64,000 bases of DNA from Brassica napus (taxonomy: Eukaryota; Streptophyta; Magnoliopsida; Brassicales; Brassicaceae). The notes under the pieces are model-generated. The model was not told the origin of the DNA, did not search any database, and was given only the letters and a program-made list of their open reading frames with translations. Made by a program: the position numbers and the translations under genes. Positions within the stretch are counted from its first letter, which is position 1. Each line of letters opens with the position of its first letter. The stretch covers positions 21,310,630 to 21,374,629 of the forward strand of contig NC_063451.1 in the NCBI RefSeq assembly GCF_020379485.1. Reading direction: 5' to 3'. Below, piece by piece: positions 1 through 11,380 of this stretch.

Positions 1-560
1 ATCACTTTCATAATTATGGTGGAGGTAGTAGGAGCTCTTTACAGGTCCTTATCTTCAGACCTAATATATATTGAAAGCAAGTCTTGTATTGTTTTTCTGT
101 CTCTAGTCGAACATGCAGGAAGGTATGGAAGGGAATCCAGTAGCTGGAACTATGAAGAAATTCTCAAGAATCATTGCCTTTCTCTCTCTTCCAATTCTGA
201 TGGGCATTGAAAAGGTAACATGAAAGAGATTTTGCTATTATCAAGTCAGCAACAAGACTAAGCTATATGTAGTTACAGGCTTGTCAACTAATCTATATAT
301 GCATATAAAAATGATACATATCAGCTGAAAGACTAATCTCCATAGCTACACGTACACGTATTGTTTCTTCATGGTATTGTGCTTGATAATCAAATTGTTC
401 TTGATAATCAAATTGTCCTAAACACGTATACGTACACGCATTGTGCTTGATAATTAAAATAGCCCTTCATGGTATTGTACTTCATGGTATACGTATACGT
501 ACACACAATAAAAAAAATTGTCTTAAGTGAATGAAATAGACTTTGCTATGACCAAGTCAT
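1..560. other. left edge, no firm gene; short imperfect tandem repeats
   Basis: A short open frame at 16-210 (+) ends in a stop and could be a terminal exon, because a splice-acceptor-like TCTCTAG precedes position 108. I do not recognise the peptide. From about 350 to 640 the DNA consists of imperfect repeats: ACGTACACG blocks, CTTGATAAT units and two CTTGTTT...TGCAG units. No function is assigned. Confidence 0.3.
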
Positions 561-790
561 TCTTGTTTGGTGTTTGTTCCTGCAGAAACTAATTCTTGTT
601 TATGTTTGTTCGTGCAGGAAGAGGTAGACAGTGTAATATCCGATATCCCGCGGGATGGCCCGCGAAGGCCTACAAAGAATGCGGTATGGGATTGGGCAGC
701 CTACAGGCCCGCCGTGTCCCGCCCGAAGACAAACCCGCAGCGGTCCGGGACAGGACGGGAGAACCCAATTGACATCTCTATCCACAATGT

Positions 791-811
791 AGGTGTTCAA
801 AAAAAAAAAAT
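791..811 (+). mobile_element. 21-bp micro-retroposon (poly-A end only) with TSD
   Basis: The sequence TCCACAATGT occurs at 781-790 and again at 812-821. Between the copies lies only AGGTGTTC followed by a run of A. This is the footprint of an extremely 5'-truncated poly-A retroposon, with just its last few bases copied. The same GGTGTTC-poly-A end occurs at 46362-46387. Confidence 0.55.
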
Positions 812-847
812 TCCACAATGTCTTTGTTGTGCCATCTTTATATTCTA

Positions 848-900
848 CTAGATATGAACCCGTGCGTTGTAACAGGTTTTGTTTGATATTTTAATTTAAT
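848..900 (-). mobile_element. Helitron-like 3' terminus (minus strand)
   Basis: Read on the minus strand the sequence ends CTAG followed by T (848-851, T at 847), preceded by a GC-rich imperfect stem (CCTGTT...CACGGG). This resembles the CTRR-T ends with subterminal hairpin of Brassicaceae Helitrons. The stem is degenerate and the 5' end was not found. Confidence 0.3.
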
Positions 901-1776
901 AAAGAAATAAAAGTAAGAAATCATTTTATTATACTTTTAGGATTGTTTTTGCATAGTAATGTCAAAAAGGTTGATTCGTCCCATACCGCCCCGTACTGCA
1001 GCGGGACACGGCGGGTCAGGCCCGCGTGGGCTGTGGTCTTCAAAATGGTTGACCAAACCTGTACCGCAAAACATGTAGGCCTTTGCGGATCAGCCCGCGG
1101 GACATAGAATTACAAACGGACATATGGCTCATGAACGCTTCAAGACATGATTCAAGACTGCATCAGTAAGTAAGTTTAGTCAATGATTGAACTTGATAAG
1201 GCAATACACTTGTTAGTTGAAGATTTTAGTTGGATCAAAACACTAGTTTATTTACTTTTGTTAGACTCCAAACATTTTAAAAATAAAAAATACTTTAGTT
1301 GCTGAATCCAAATATTATAACTCATAAGTTCATAACAAATTCTTTAGTTTTCTGAATCCAAAATTAAATAAAACCAACACCAAATCAAAGATGCTAATTC
1401 CAAAAGTAAATAAAAAGAAAACACCAATCACACTTCTTGTTCTTCATCTTTATCACCAACAAGCGACAAAAATATGAAGATTTATCTTCTTCACCATCAA
1501 CTTTATCTTCTGCAAATAAGAATAATAGAAGTCAGTTAAAAGATATATTGAAACCTAAAACTCCAAAATGTATGATAATGTGAACAAATACATATAGGCA
1601 AAACTATGAAGAACCCATTGTGGGAACTATATCTTCTTCTTCGGTGGAAAGTGAGTTTTCAAATTTCTTATGATGACTCGAAGAAGCTCCACCGGTGCAG
1701 ATCGAAGGCGCTTGGGAGACCGGAAGCATCATAGACCCTGAAACCACCATCACCGGAGCTATATCACGTCGAATCG

Positions 1777-1802
1777 TCTTCTCTCTCTCTCTCTCTCTCT
1801 CT
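1777..1802. repeat. (CT)n microsatellite
   Basis: A run of CT dinucleotides visible in the sequence. Confidence 0.8.
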
Positions 1803-1829
1803 ATGTTTTAGGTGAAATCAGAAATGGGG

Positions 1830-2080
1830 ACTTAGGGTTGCGGGTCTTCAAAATCCTGCAGGTTAACCTGTAGCCCCCGCATTTGACCCGTCCCGTTTTG
1901 AACCCGTCCCGCTTTCGGCCCGTCCCGCTTTCGATCAGTCCTGTTTTCGACCCATCCCGCTTTGAACCCGTCCCGCGAGGCCCGTAATTTTGTGGGCTTA
2001 CCAAATGGAGGCCCATTCCCGCCCCACAACAAGCTTTTACGGGCCAGGTCCGCGGTCCAGATCCTTGATTGCCATCCCTA
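1830..2080 (-). mobile_element. hAT-like terminus with CCCGTCCCGCTTT tandem repeats
   Basis: From about 1885 to 1980 a unit of about 18 bp (variants of CCCGTCCCGCTTTCG) is repeated five to six times. The segment ends near 2075-2082 with TTGATTGCCATCCCTA, the complement of TAGGGATGGCAA, which is typical of plant hAT terminal repeats. No matching TAGGGATGG end was found upstream, so the element is partial or rearranged. There is no transposase. Confidence 0.45.
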
Positions 2081-2089
2081 TTTTTGCGT

Positions 2090-4976
2090 ATGTTGTGTGA
2101 GATTTATTTTATAATTAGGAACTCTTTTTTACACATAAATTCTAATTAATATTTGTATTTTATAATCATGGTGCATAGGTGAATTTTTATCAACTTTCTA
2201 CTTAGTGCTAGAAAAAACACTCATACCTATAATTTTAGACCCAACCCCCCGAATTAAGAATTAGAATGAAAAAAATTAAAAGTTAAATAGGGCCATTAGA
2301 GTCAATGACAACATCATACACTTTCTTATGTAATAATTTAATATTTTATTAAACTTATCCGATGCTTAATAATTTTCTTAATTCATTATTTCTTAATGAC
2401 CATAACAAAATTATAATTAAAATGAAGTAGAAAATATAACATAGTAAAAACAAAAAAAAAACGTAATAAGATGGCGATGAAACTTTATTTTTTTTTGATA
2501 AAATGCATATAAAAATCACTTCCGTGACAATAATAATAATCTATTTCTTATGACCAAATATGAAAATATATATCAAACATGTGTATGATTTTCATATGAC
2601 CAAACACATATAAATAGCAATCATGTTGACATCCTAATTTTTGATTTTTGTAAATTAAATAGTTTTAACATCATACTTGTCATCGAATTCTTTTTTTTTT
2701 AATTATTATTAAATAATTTTAAATTTAGTTTTTGTTTGGAAAAGGGCTCCTTTTTATTTATAATCAAATATATATATATCAAATACTCTTTTACATCTTT
2801 TGTTTAAGATTTTAGGAAAGGAAAATTACTATCATATAACATCTTACAATTACCTTCTGTTTAAAAATTTAGAAAAATTAATTTGTTATCAAATAATGAT
2901 TTCTAGTTACTATTAAATAAGTTTTAAAAATACTATTTATACAATTCTTATCTATACTAGTCTTAAACAGAGGGAGTAATTTTGATTATCATGTTCATCA
3001 TCAAATTATCTCTTAAAAACATTACCAAATAATTAACTATTTACAATTTTATTTTGGTTAGAACTTAAAAATATGAAACAAATCTCTTTTGTTTATGATT
3101 TTTTAAAAATATATCAAATATTCTCTAACAGTTTTTTGGGTTTTAGTATAGGAAATTAATTAATATTAAATAATATTTTAAAATTAATTTTGTTTAGGAT
3201 TTAGAAAAATAAAATTACTATCAAATAATTATTTCCAGTTAATGTTAACTATTTTTTAAAGTTGCTATTTTCAAAATTCGTTTTTTCAATATCACAAATA
3301 TTTTAACAATTTTTCTTTGTTAATTAAATAATTTTTAGTATCATTTTTATCATTAAATTTTAAAAGTGAAAATTTCTATTAAATAGACTTTTACAATTAT
3401 CTTTTGTAAGGATTCTTTTTAAAAAAAGAAAAAAAAAATCTTATTTGGTCAAGATTAGAAAAGGAAAAATTATTTTCACATAATGGCAGGTTTTTATTGA
3501 TACATTAACAATCTAATTTTTTTATTGGTACATGTAACAATCATATCGAGTGAAATATTTTAAGTTATTTTGGTTTATAATTTTTTAGCACAAAATTACC
3601 TATGAAAAAAGAAAGTTAGTTATTTATAAGAAAAAAGAATATTGCTTTTACAATTTTATTGGAATTTTATTTTATTTAGAATTTTAAAAAAGGAAACTTA
3701 CTTATTTTATAATTATTTTTTAAATATTTTTCATTAAAATGTTTTTTGTATGGGTAGGATACTATAGTTCGTCTTTGTTTATTTTTTTTTATAAATTTAA
3801 TTCATTTTTAATAAAATTTTCTGTTTAACTGATTTAATATTTTGTCTTATACTACCAATACATATTTTTTATATTTTTCATATTCACACATACTCATATA
3901 CGACAACATATCATAATTGAAAAAAATTGCGTTAGCATCATAAAATGTAATAATATTATAAAAAATTAAGTTGTATCAAGAAATGAAAAGAAAATACTCA
4001 TGTAATATTTTATTTTGTGAAAATAATATGCGGAAGCTTAAACCTAAATATAGTTGTGAAATATTTGCAACTATTTTTTGGTGTATAATTTTTTAACATA
4101 CAATTATCTATAAAAAGGAAAGTTTGTTATTTATAGTAAAATAATAGTAATACTTTTACAATTTTCTTTTGCTTAGGCTTTTAAAAAGGAAATATTACTT
4201 ATTTTATAGTTACTTTAGTTTATGATTTTTATTAAATAATTTCTTGTACTTGTAGGATTTTATAATTCGTTTTTTTTATATTTGTTGTAGTTAATATTTT
4301 TCATTCACAATTTTTTGTTCTTTATTATCTTTAAAAACGAAATTTTATATTTTTTAAAACAAAAAAATCACTTTCAAATAACTTTTTACAATTATTTACT
4401 TTTTTAGGATTTAAAAAATAAAAATTACTATCCAATAATTTTAACAATATATAATTGTAAAAGACTATGTAATAGTAATTGTTCTTTTCCAAAAAATTAA
4501 AAAGAATCGTAAAAAGATATTTTGTAATAATAATTTTCATTTTCTAAATCTCTTTTAAATCCTAAGAAAATAGATCATATTTTTGACATATGTCATAATC
4601 TTAAAAAATGTATTGACACATATCACGATCATGTTAATTAGAAACTCTGAAGAAACAAGCTTTATATAATAAGATTTTTCCTTTTAACTATTTTTTATAT
4701 TGTTTATGGTGGTATTTATTTTTCTCTAACTTTTTATAATAATAATAATAATAATTATTATTTTTGCTTATCTTTTGCTTATTTTCAGCATATATGATTG
4801 TTGAGCAAATATTTTCCTCCTAGAATCAACGGTACAAGCTCAAGCCAAATGGATATAGTGATCCCATAAACGAGGATGCCCATTAAATAGTCAAATCTCT
4901 CATTTTTATAGCTCCTGGTGTGGCATATAAGCATGGGATTAAGATTGATCAATCAAGAAGTGTAGTTATTTAGATC
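2090..4976. other. AT-rich gene desert with degenerate internal repeats
   Basis: About 2.9 kb with no credible coding frame. A loose motif recurs at about 2815, 3190 and 4400: TTTAGGATTT, a short A-run, then AAAATTACTATCAAATAAT. A Stowaway-like end (CAGAGGGAGTA) lies at about 2967-2977. This looks like old, eroded repeat DNA. Confidence 0.5.
4850..4976 (-). pseudogene. duplicated coding-like fragment (copy 1)
   Basis: On the minus strand this segment can encode a short peptide with a hydrophobic stretch (about RFDYLMGILVYGITISIWLE). It aligns with a second copy at about 11080-11380, which has the same GATCCCATAAA and GCATATA.GCATGG landmarks. The CACTA element sits between the two. I do not recognise the parent gene. 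Probably a small membrane-protein fragment. Confidence 0.3.
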
Positions 4977-5400
4977 TTACACTACAAGAAAACACAACAT
5001 TAGCGACGACGAAATTCGTACTAATTTCGTCGTAAAATAGGCTTTACGAGGAATTAGAGAGGAAACAAGTTTCGTCGTTATTCGTAACACATATTTCCTC
5101 GCCAATTTGCCGTAAACTAGCGAGAAACACATTTCGTCGTAAAGATGAAGAAAAGTATTCGTCGTAAAAACCACGTAACCTTTCTACGTAAGGAGAACGC
5201 TACATTTCCTCGTAAATACTGTTGGGATCGAAAACGGTTGCAACGAAGTTAACGTCAAAATCCCCGAAGAAGAAAAACGTAGAAACCTTCTTCGACAAAT
5301 ACTTTTTCGAAACAGATTCTTCTTTACGAAAAGCTTTGCGAGTCATCGGACAAGAGCTCGAAGAGGGTCGCTACGCAGCAACCGAACACATGTTCCGCTC

Positions 5401-5454
5401 GGTCGCTACGTAGCGACCGAGCTCGAGCCAAAACTCGGTCGCTACGTAGCGACC
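5401..5454. repeat. perfect 18-bp palindrome, two copies
   Basis: GGTCGCTACGTAGCGACC is its own reverse complement. It occurs at 5401-5418 and 5437-5454, each extended by CTC/GAG into a longer palindrome, with a degraded third copy near 5366. It lies in the U3-like part of the solo LTR, upstream of the TATA box, so it could be a regulatory or recombination hot-spot repeat. Confidence 0.9.
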
Positions 5455-5887
5455 GAGCTCTTCCGAAACATCGATACGACATTGGTCCATGCGTTATCGT
5501 CTACCCTTCAATGCTATCTCCCGAAGACCGTAGCGAACCCATTTCACGATTTCCCGCCATTCTAAGTTATCGATCAAACTTCGCAGTAAAAACCGCGGAA
5601 AGTTCGTTCTTTATCAAAAGAATCCGTAATAAATGCTTTGAGTCGGAAGACGGCCCAAAGGGACCTAAGACACAACTCGAAGCCCAGCTTACGATTTCTT
5701 AACCAACAGCCCGTAAGCCGCATGACGGTTTACGCTTGGTTCGCAAGGAAAGATAAATATCAAGTTTCCGCGGATAAATACGAAATTTTGAAGATAATTA
5801 CGAAGATCGGAAAAAATGGAATATCCCCATTTTTATGCTATGGCGGCTTAAGGGCAGAGGGGGAAAAGCGTAAACCGACCTTTGAGC

Positions 5888-5900
5888 CAGTATATAAGGA
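5888..5900 (+). promoter_or_regulatory. LTR TATA box
   Basis: TATATAAGG in the solo LTR, about 210 bases before an AATAAA. This is the normal U3-R arrangement of a plant LTR promoter. Its activity is unknown. Confidence 0.45.
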
Positions 5901-6559
5901 GTTTTAGGCGAGAGGCATGGAGGGTAACTTTTCTCAGAGCAAACTCAGCACTTAGAGCCATTAGGCAACTTTCCTTTTTTGTTATTTCGAGCTGTGACTC
6001 AACTAGGTTTTGCAGTCTTAGGTTATTAGAACTAGGAATCTCGCCGACAGCTCTCATAGCCGAGGCTTCTACCTTGTTGTAACGCTCATATGCGAATTCG
6101 GAATAAAACTCTTTTTGCTCTCTTTTACGATTTCTTATTTCTGTTCGTCTTTAATTGCGTGTCCTGATTGCATGGCGTGTGGTTTAACAGATATCCGGGA
6201 CCTCTGGAAAATTAGGGTTTTCCTAACTTTCCTAATTTAAACGAAAATCGACAGTGCGAATTTCGGTTCCCACAAATACCTCGAAATCAATTCCTCGTAA
6301 AATACTCGTTAAGCTTTCCTCGTAGTGTTGACGTAAAAGTTTTTCTCGTTACTTCCTCGTAAACTTTCCACGTAATGTAGTAGTAATTTAGCTACAAATT
6401 TACTTCGATTTTTTATTTTCCAGAATTAAAAAATATAATAAAAATTATTTAGTTTATTAATAAAAATATAATTTTAAAATAAAAGTAAATACGAAAAATA
6501 TTTAATACATAAATAATTTTTCAATTTATAATACAACCAACGAAAAGAAAAAAAAATAA

Positions 6560-7202
6560 CTAAGTGTCGTTCATCGCCCGGTAGAATTTCTCACTCCTCC
6601 TCTCTACATCCGCCTCGTCATGTGTGCCGGATGACTCGTCTGGAATGGAATTTTTTCGTCGCATGTTCCTCAACAAGGATTCCCATTCCGGATTTTTGGC
6701 CGCTACAACGTCCAAGAAGCCCTCGACTCCACCCATACGAGCTGTGGACGCAGATCGCGTCGAGTCCAACTCGTTATGCAGCTAAGTGACTTCATCATCC
6801 CGTCTCTGACCATAAGACGTTGTCGTTCTGGGAACATCGTTGACGGAACCAATTCCCAACTTACGTCCCTTTTTCTTAGGGACAGCCTTTAAAAAAAAAC
6901 ATTCTTAGTAAAATGTTAAAGTTAAATTAAATGAATAATAAAAAAATTTAAAATTTAAAAAAATTACCTCCTCGAAAATCCTATCAACTTCAAGGTAGGA
7001 TAAGGTGACGGGTAATCCGTCGGTGGACTGTTGGGTCAGCTGGGCCTGTCGGTTTTCAACCCGACCAACCAAGTCGTTGAAGATTTGCTCGGACCTAGCA
7101 TCTAGAAATTGGCCCGCCTTGTTCTTGTGGGTCCTCTCGTAAAGTTGCAAAAGAGACAGGATTTTCCCGTCTCTTTGGCCTAAAAAACATTTAAGAAAGT
7201 TA

Positions 7203-7242
<40 letters not shown>

Positions 7243-7801
7243 TTAAATTAAATATTTAATTACAATATCCAGACGGACACCGGCGTGGGGTTTTGACCCG
7301 TAGAGTGAAGCATCGGCCCATGGCCGTGCTCATCTACCGTCCGACGGGAGGCAGAGCAAGATTCCGCGACTATAATGGAGTCTGGATCCCGCTAATAATG
7401 GATGAGGCCATCCCACACCTCCTTGGTGAGCTCAGGGGTTTGTCACGCTCATACCCCTTCACGATCCAGTCACCCTTCCAGTTGGAGACCGTGTCCAACA
7501 AGCGAGCTTTCGCATTCGCGTTAAACGCTTTCTTCACCTTCTCATTGACCCCCATGGACCAATGGTATTTTTTCTGTAATAGAAAAAAATTAAACAAAGA
7601 ATTAGTTTAAAAAAATTAAAAAATCTAAATCATAAAAAATTAAAGTATATATAATTAATTAATAGTAACTTACAGCAAAATTTTGAACCACGTCTTTCTG
7701 ACGTAGATCAGCATCTTTTTCCAGTTCGGATGTGGCTCGGAGAAGTAACCTTTGATCGTCTCGGTTACGTTCCGAGCAACACATCCGTCAAACCCAAACC
7801 T
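6560..7801 (-). pseudogene. TnpA-like (Transposase_24, En/Spm type) remnant of CACTA 1
   Basis: Minus-strand exon remnants align in order with the intact gene in CACTA 2 (53946-55570). Near 7801-7671 there is a segment ending in TWFKI. Around 7597-7370 there is YHWSMGVNEKVK followed by the FNANAKARL block. At 7150-6965 there is QLTQQSTDGLPVTLS ending EVDRIFEE. At 6890-6560 there is [16 protein letters not shown] followed by the C-terminal coil. The last exon has an in-frame TAG at 6782-6784, the 7.4-kb block is shifted, and the proline-rich first exon is missing. In related elements this product binds subterminal repeats. Here it is not expected to be functional. Confidence 0.75.
7205..7238. 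repeat. (AT)n microsatellite in a TnpA intron
   Basis: A run of AT dinucleotides between TnpA-like exon remnants. Confidence 0.85.
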
Positions 7802-8575
7802 GAAAAAAAACAGAGGGAGGAAGTGGAGACGAAATAGAGAGAGTACATACCATTGCTACGAAAGAGAGAGGAAGTGGAGACGAAATGGAAGTGAGAAGCT
7901 CGCGTGTATATATAAGAAATTAGTAATCCTCGTAATTTTCTCGTAAAGTTATGAGGAACTCGCGAGACCCGTTTTTTTAAGAGGAATTCACAAGGCCCGC
8001 ATTTTGTTTCCTCGTAACGTCCTCGTTAATTTACGAGGAAATAGCAAGGCTCATGTTTTTATTTACGAGGAAATACAAAGGCCCGCGATTTCCTATTACG
8101 AGGTCTTTACGACGAATTCTGCTTTCGTGGAATTAACGAGTTCCGCGTTCTTTATTTTTCGGATTCGTCGTAAGTTCCTCGTTAGTTTACGAGGAAATAA
8201 CGAGGATTATGTTTAAATCCCTAAAATCCGAAATCCCAAACCCCAAACCCCATCTTCCTTATCTTCTACTTCATATATTCCAAACCCCAAACCCATCTTC
8301 CCTTTAACCTCAATCTCTTCTTTCCATTCCAAACCCCAAATTCTAAAACCACAATTCCTTAACTTATAATCTCAATCTCTTCTTTCTAATTCAAACTCCC
8401 CATTACCTTACACAAAATCAAATTATATAAATAGATTTTCTGTGCAAAACCGGCGCAGCTAACAAGCAGACCAACTCGCCTTCTTTCTTGTTACCCAAAA
8501 CTAAAGTCAGCGATCCTTCGATATTCATGATTAAATCCATCAAACCACATGCATTAAGTCTGAAAATCAATCATA

Positions 8576-10604
8576 TTAAAAACAAATACATTTATCGGAT
8601 ACATCGACATTCTCGTCATCACTAGAAACATCATCATTTTCATTAAACTCGTCTTCAACGCCTTCGTCCGTGGTATCCTCGGTAAGATCTTCGTACTCAT
8701 GATTATGCGGATCAATGAGAAGGATGTCATCAATTTGTTATTCAGGTTCTTCGACTTCATTTATCTGTTCTTCTTGTAATGGTGGTTCTTCTCCACTGAT
8801 GATTCGTCCACGAGGTGTAACTTTGATCACGACTAACAAATTTATTCCCGATTCTCTCATCCGAGGGTATGGAAGGAAGCTAACTTGGTCTGCTTGTGAA
8901 GCTAAGATGAAAGGCTCGAATTTGTTGTGCCTGCAAAAATAAAGGCAACGTAGAAATTAATCATACAGATCATGTATGCCAGAAAAAGAATTTGTTGTAC
9001 CTTCGTCCACCATTGACATCAACTACACCGAATTTGTTAAACCGAAAATCTCTGTTGACGACGGGGTCGAACCATTCACATTTGAAGAGGACGCATTTCA
9101 GCTTCAATAACCCTGGGAATTCCACTTCAATAATCTCCTGCAAGATCCCGTAGAAATCTGTTTCTCCTTTCACACATATTCCATAGTTACTGGTCTCCCG
9201 CTGTCTACCATACTCATATGTGTGAAAAGTATAGCCTCGTGTGAAATACATCTGTGATGTGGTGACCTTTGCAAGTGGAGCTTGAATTACTGTGTGAAAC
9301 CACGTAGGATAATCTGAATCGTCGTCATAATCAACCTCCAAAAATAAAGAGAATGTTGAAATATAGATTATGTATGAAAAAAGAGTTTGATCGATCAACC
9401 TGCAAAAATTAAGAGTTTGATTTAATACATGATTCTTCAACCACTTAATAACGTGTTGATCTTTCCTTCTGTCTACATCACTTGTGGATATATCTGGGAA
9501 TTTCTTTGACTTGAGAAACAAATAGGCTGTAAAATCACATTTTATATTAATTAATCTTTGGAAATTATATAATTTATACTTATATGTGTTTAGAAGTTTC
9601 CATATATGTTACCTTTCAAAATAACGCATCAATGGATCCTCGCAATTGAGTAGAATATAGGTGTGTGCACTATGAGCGTCTTCTTCACTCGACCATCAAA
9701 CCTCTTTCGATTTCCCACCGATTCGCCCAATCTGGCTAAAAATGTCTGGAACACCATCGACTGCATATGTTGGGGCGACACAACCATCATCATATCTTCT
9801 TGGAGCTCTTTTCTGGGTACGTACTTTTGACGCAAAGTAGTACGATGTGAAGTGAGAAGTTTATTCCATCAAACTTCCAGCAATTATAGAACCTTCAACT
9901 TTTGCGAGGTTTTTTGCTTTTCCCTTCAAATATTTCATGGCTCGCTCGTACTGATACATCCATCCGTAATGTACAGGTCCACGAAGCAATGCCTCATATG
10001 GGAGGTGGACAGCTAGATGTTCCATGACGTCAAAAAATCTCGGAGGAAATATCTTCTCCAAGTTGCACAATAAGATGGGAATGTTCTCGTGAAGTTGTTC
10101 CACGACTTATTCTTTAAGAGTGCGTGTGCTCAGATCCATGAAAAATGCTCCAATGCCTTGTATATTCCAAAAACAATTAAACACATTAGGGGTCATATAT
10201 TATTGCAAACTAAACCATTATAAAATTAATACGTTATAATATACTACCTGCAAGTGCTTCATGTACGTTTGTTGGAAGTAGCTCCGCAAATGCAAAGGGA
10301 AGTAGTCGTTGCATAAAGACATGGCAATCATGACTCTTCATCCTGGAGAACTTTTAACCCCTTTTCAACACATCTAGAGAGATTTGAAATATACCCATCG
10401 GGGAACTTCACTTCTAATGCCACCCAGTTGAACAACACCGACTTTTTTTCAGAAGACAATCTGAATATCTAAATGAGATGTGGAATCTGCTTGATGCATA
10501 AATATCTCCAGCCCTTCGAGGTATTCTTTCGTCACTCTCCCGTTAGCATCTCTGTGCATATACATCCACCTCCGCAACTCGAAAATATTCCCGGAGCCCG
10601 ATAT
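8576..10604 (-). pseudogene. TnpD-like transposase remnant of CACTA 1, catalytic core deleted
   Basis: This is a counterpart of the 56355-60047 gene. The former start at 10604 reads ATA instead of ATG and is followed by the N-terminal transposase-associated segment (ELRRWMYMHRDANGRVT). Then, near 10480, the frame jumps directly to the end of the Transposase_21 region. About 1.7 kb, including the catalytic portion, is missing relative to CACTA 2. The DUF4218-like part (10150-9620, EQLHENIPILLCNLEKIFPP) has an in-frame TAA just before VVEQLHEN. The DUF4216-like part (9344-8576, KGETDFYGILQEIIEVEFPG) has a TAA near 8738. Several lesions make it a clear pseudogene. Confidence 0.85.
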
Positions 10605-11079
10605 TTTTTTTCACGTTTTTATTGTTTTTCTTGTTGGTGTGTTTAAAATGATGTTCAAACGTCTATATTTATAGAAAATTTTTGAATCTGGTAGTTAAAA
10701 TTTTACTAGGAATTTACGATGAAGTTTAGTTAGGTAGCCGAAACAAAAAACGTGTTACAACTACAAAGTTGGTGGACTCGAAATTTTATCGTTAAGTAAA
10801 CGTAAAATATTTCCTCGTAAAGTAGACCATATTGTTACGTCGAGTTTACGAGGAAACCATTTTTCCTCGTTAAAACCACGTTATGTTACGTCATTTTTAC
10901 AAAGAAATCGTTTCGTCGTTATTTTACGACGAACTAACGTTGATTTTAAATTTTCTCGTAAGATACTCGTAAAGTCAATGTAAATTTACGAGGATTAATT
11001 TTTTTCGTTAATTTTCGTCGCTATAGTTGTGTTTTCTTGTAGTGTTATAGGTGAACAATAACAATAATTGGTTAATGAT

Positions 11080-11380
11080 TTAAAAGAGAAAAATTGCATC
11101 GTACAAGACAATCAATAAGCTTATGTCCCTATCAAAACGCAGCGATAGCATCAATACAAATAAGCGTAGAGCTTGAGCCATATGTAAATAATGATCCCAT
11201 AAATGACTATGGCAATGAGATAGTTTGTATCTCTCTTCTTTGAAGCTCTTGTTGTTGCATATAGGCATGGAAATGAAAGTTCTCCTCCAACCAATGTAGT
11301 TATGTAAATTATATGGTAAACAATAGTTTACTAAATGAGCAGAGGATAAAATTGCATTAGTACTAGACACTTCTAAGCTT
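11080..11380 (-). pseudogene. duplicated coding-like fragment (copy 2)
   Basis: Second copy of the fragment at 4850-4976, on the other side of CACTA 1. A minus-strand frame with one shift gives a hydrophobic stretch (LIAIVIYGIIIYIWLKLY) followed by a stop. A further partial repeat of the same flank occurs near 11345-11385. Parent gene not recognised. Confidence 0.3.

Larger units (their letters stand above)
640..1115. repeat. inverted pair of GC-rich hAT-like repeats
   Basis: Two GC-rich islands stand out from AT-rich surroundings, at about 640-780 and about 960-1110. Reversed and complemented, the second aligns with the first: both contain CCCGCGGG, then AAGGCCTACA, then GCGGTA, then CCGCCGTGTCCCG. 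The first ends in AATTGACATCTCTA, a decayed form of the TTGCCATCCCTA terminus of plant hAT elements. They are probably non-autonomous hAT remnants in opposite orientation. The family call is an inference. Confidence 0.4.
5220..6274. mobile_element. solo LTR nested in CACTA 1 (TSD AATAC)
   Basis: A 1055-bp segment starts TGTTGGGA, ends TCCCACA, and is flanked by AATAC at 5215-5219 and 6275-6279. This is the 5-bp duplication made by LTR-retrotransposon integrase. There is no primer-binding site, gag or pol, so only one LTR remains, presumably after recombination between the two LTRs. A TATATAAGG box (about 5890) and an AATAAA (about 6101) fit an LTR promoter and polyadenylation signal read on the plus strand. 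The flanking CACTA subterminal repeats resume on either side, which proves insertion after the CACTA element. Probably a Gypsy-type LTR, inferred from general appearance only. Confidence 0.88.
4980..11044 (-). mobile_element. CACTA (En/Spm) DNA transposon 1, decayed, TSD TTA
   Basis: The element begins CACTACAAGAAAACACAAC and ends with the reverse complement of the same end (GTTTTCTTGTAGTG). It is flanked by TTA at 4977-4979 and 11045-11047, the 3-bp duplication expected of CACTA elements. Subterminal regions (4990-5215, 6290-6400, 7920-8210, 10700-11040) are dense in CGTCGTAA, CTCGTAAA and similar short units, the presumed TnpA-type binding sites. Both transposon genes lie on the minus strand and are broken. 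Most of the TnpD catalytic region is deleted and a solo LTR is inserted near the 3' side. It cannot be autonomous. Confidence 0.92.
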
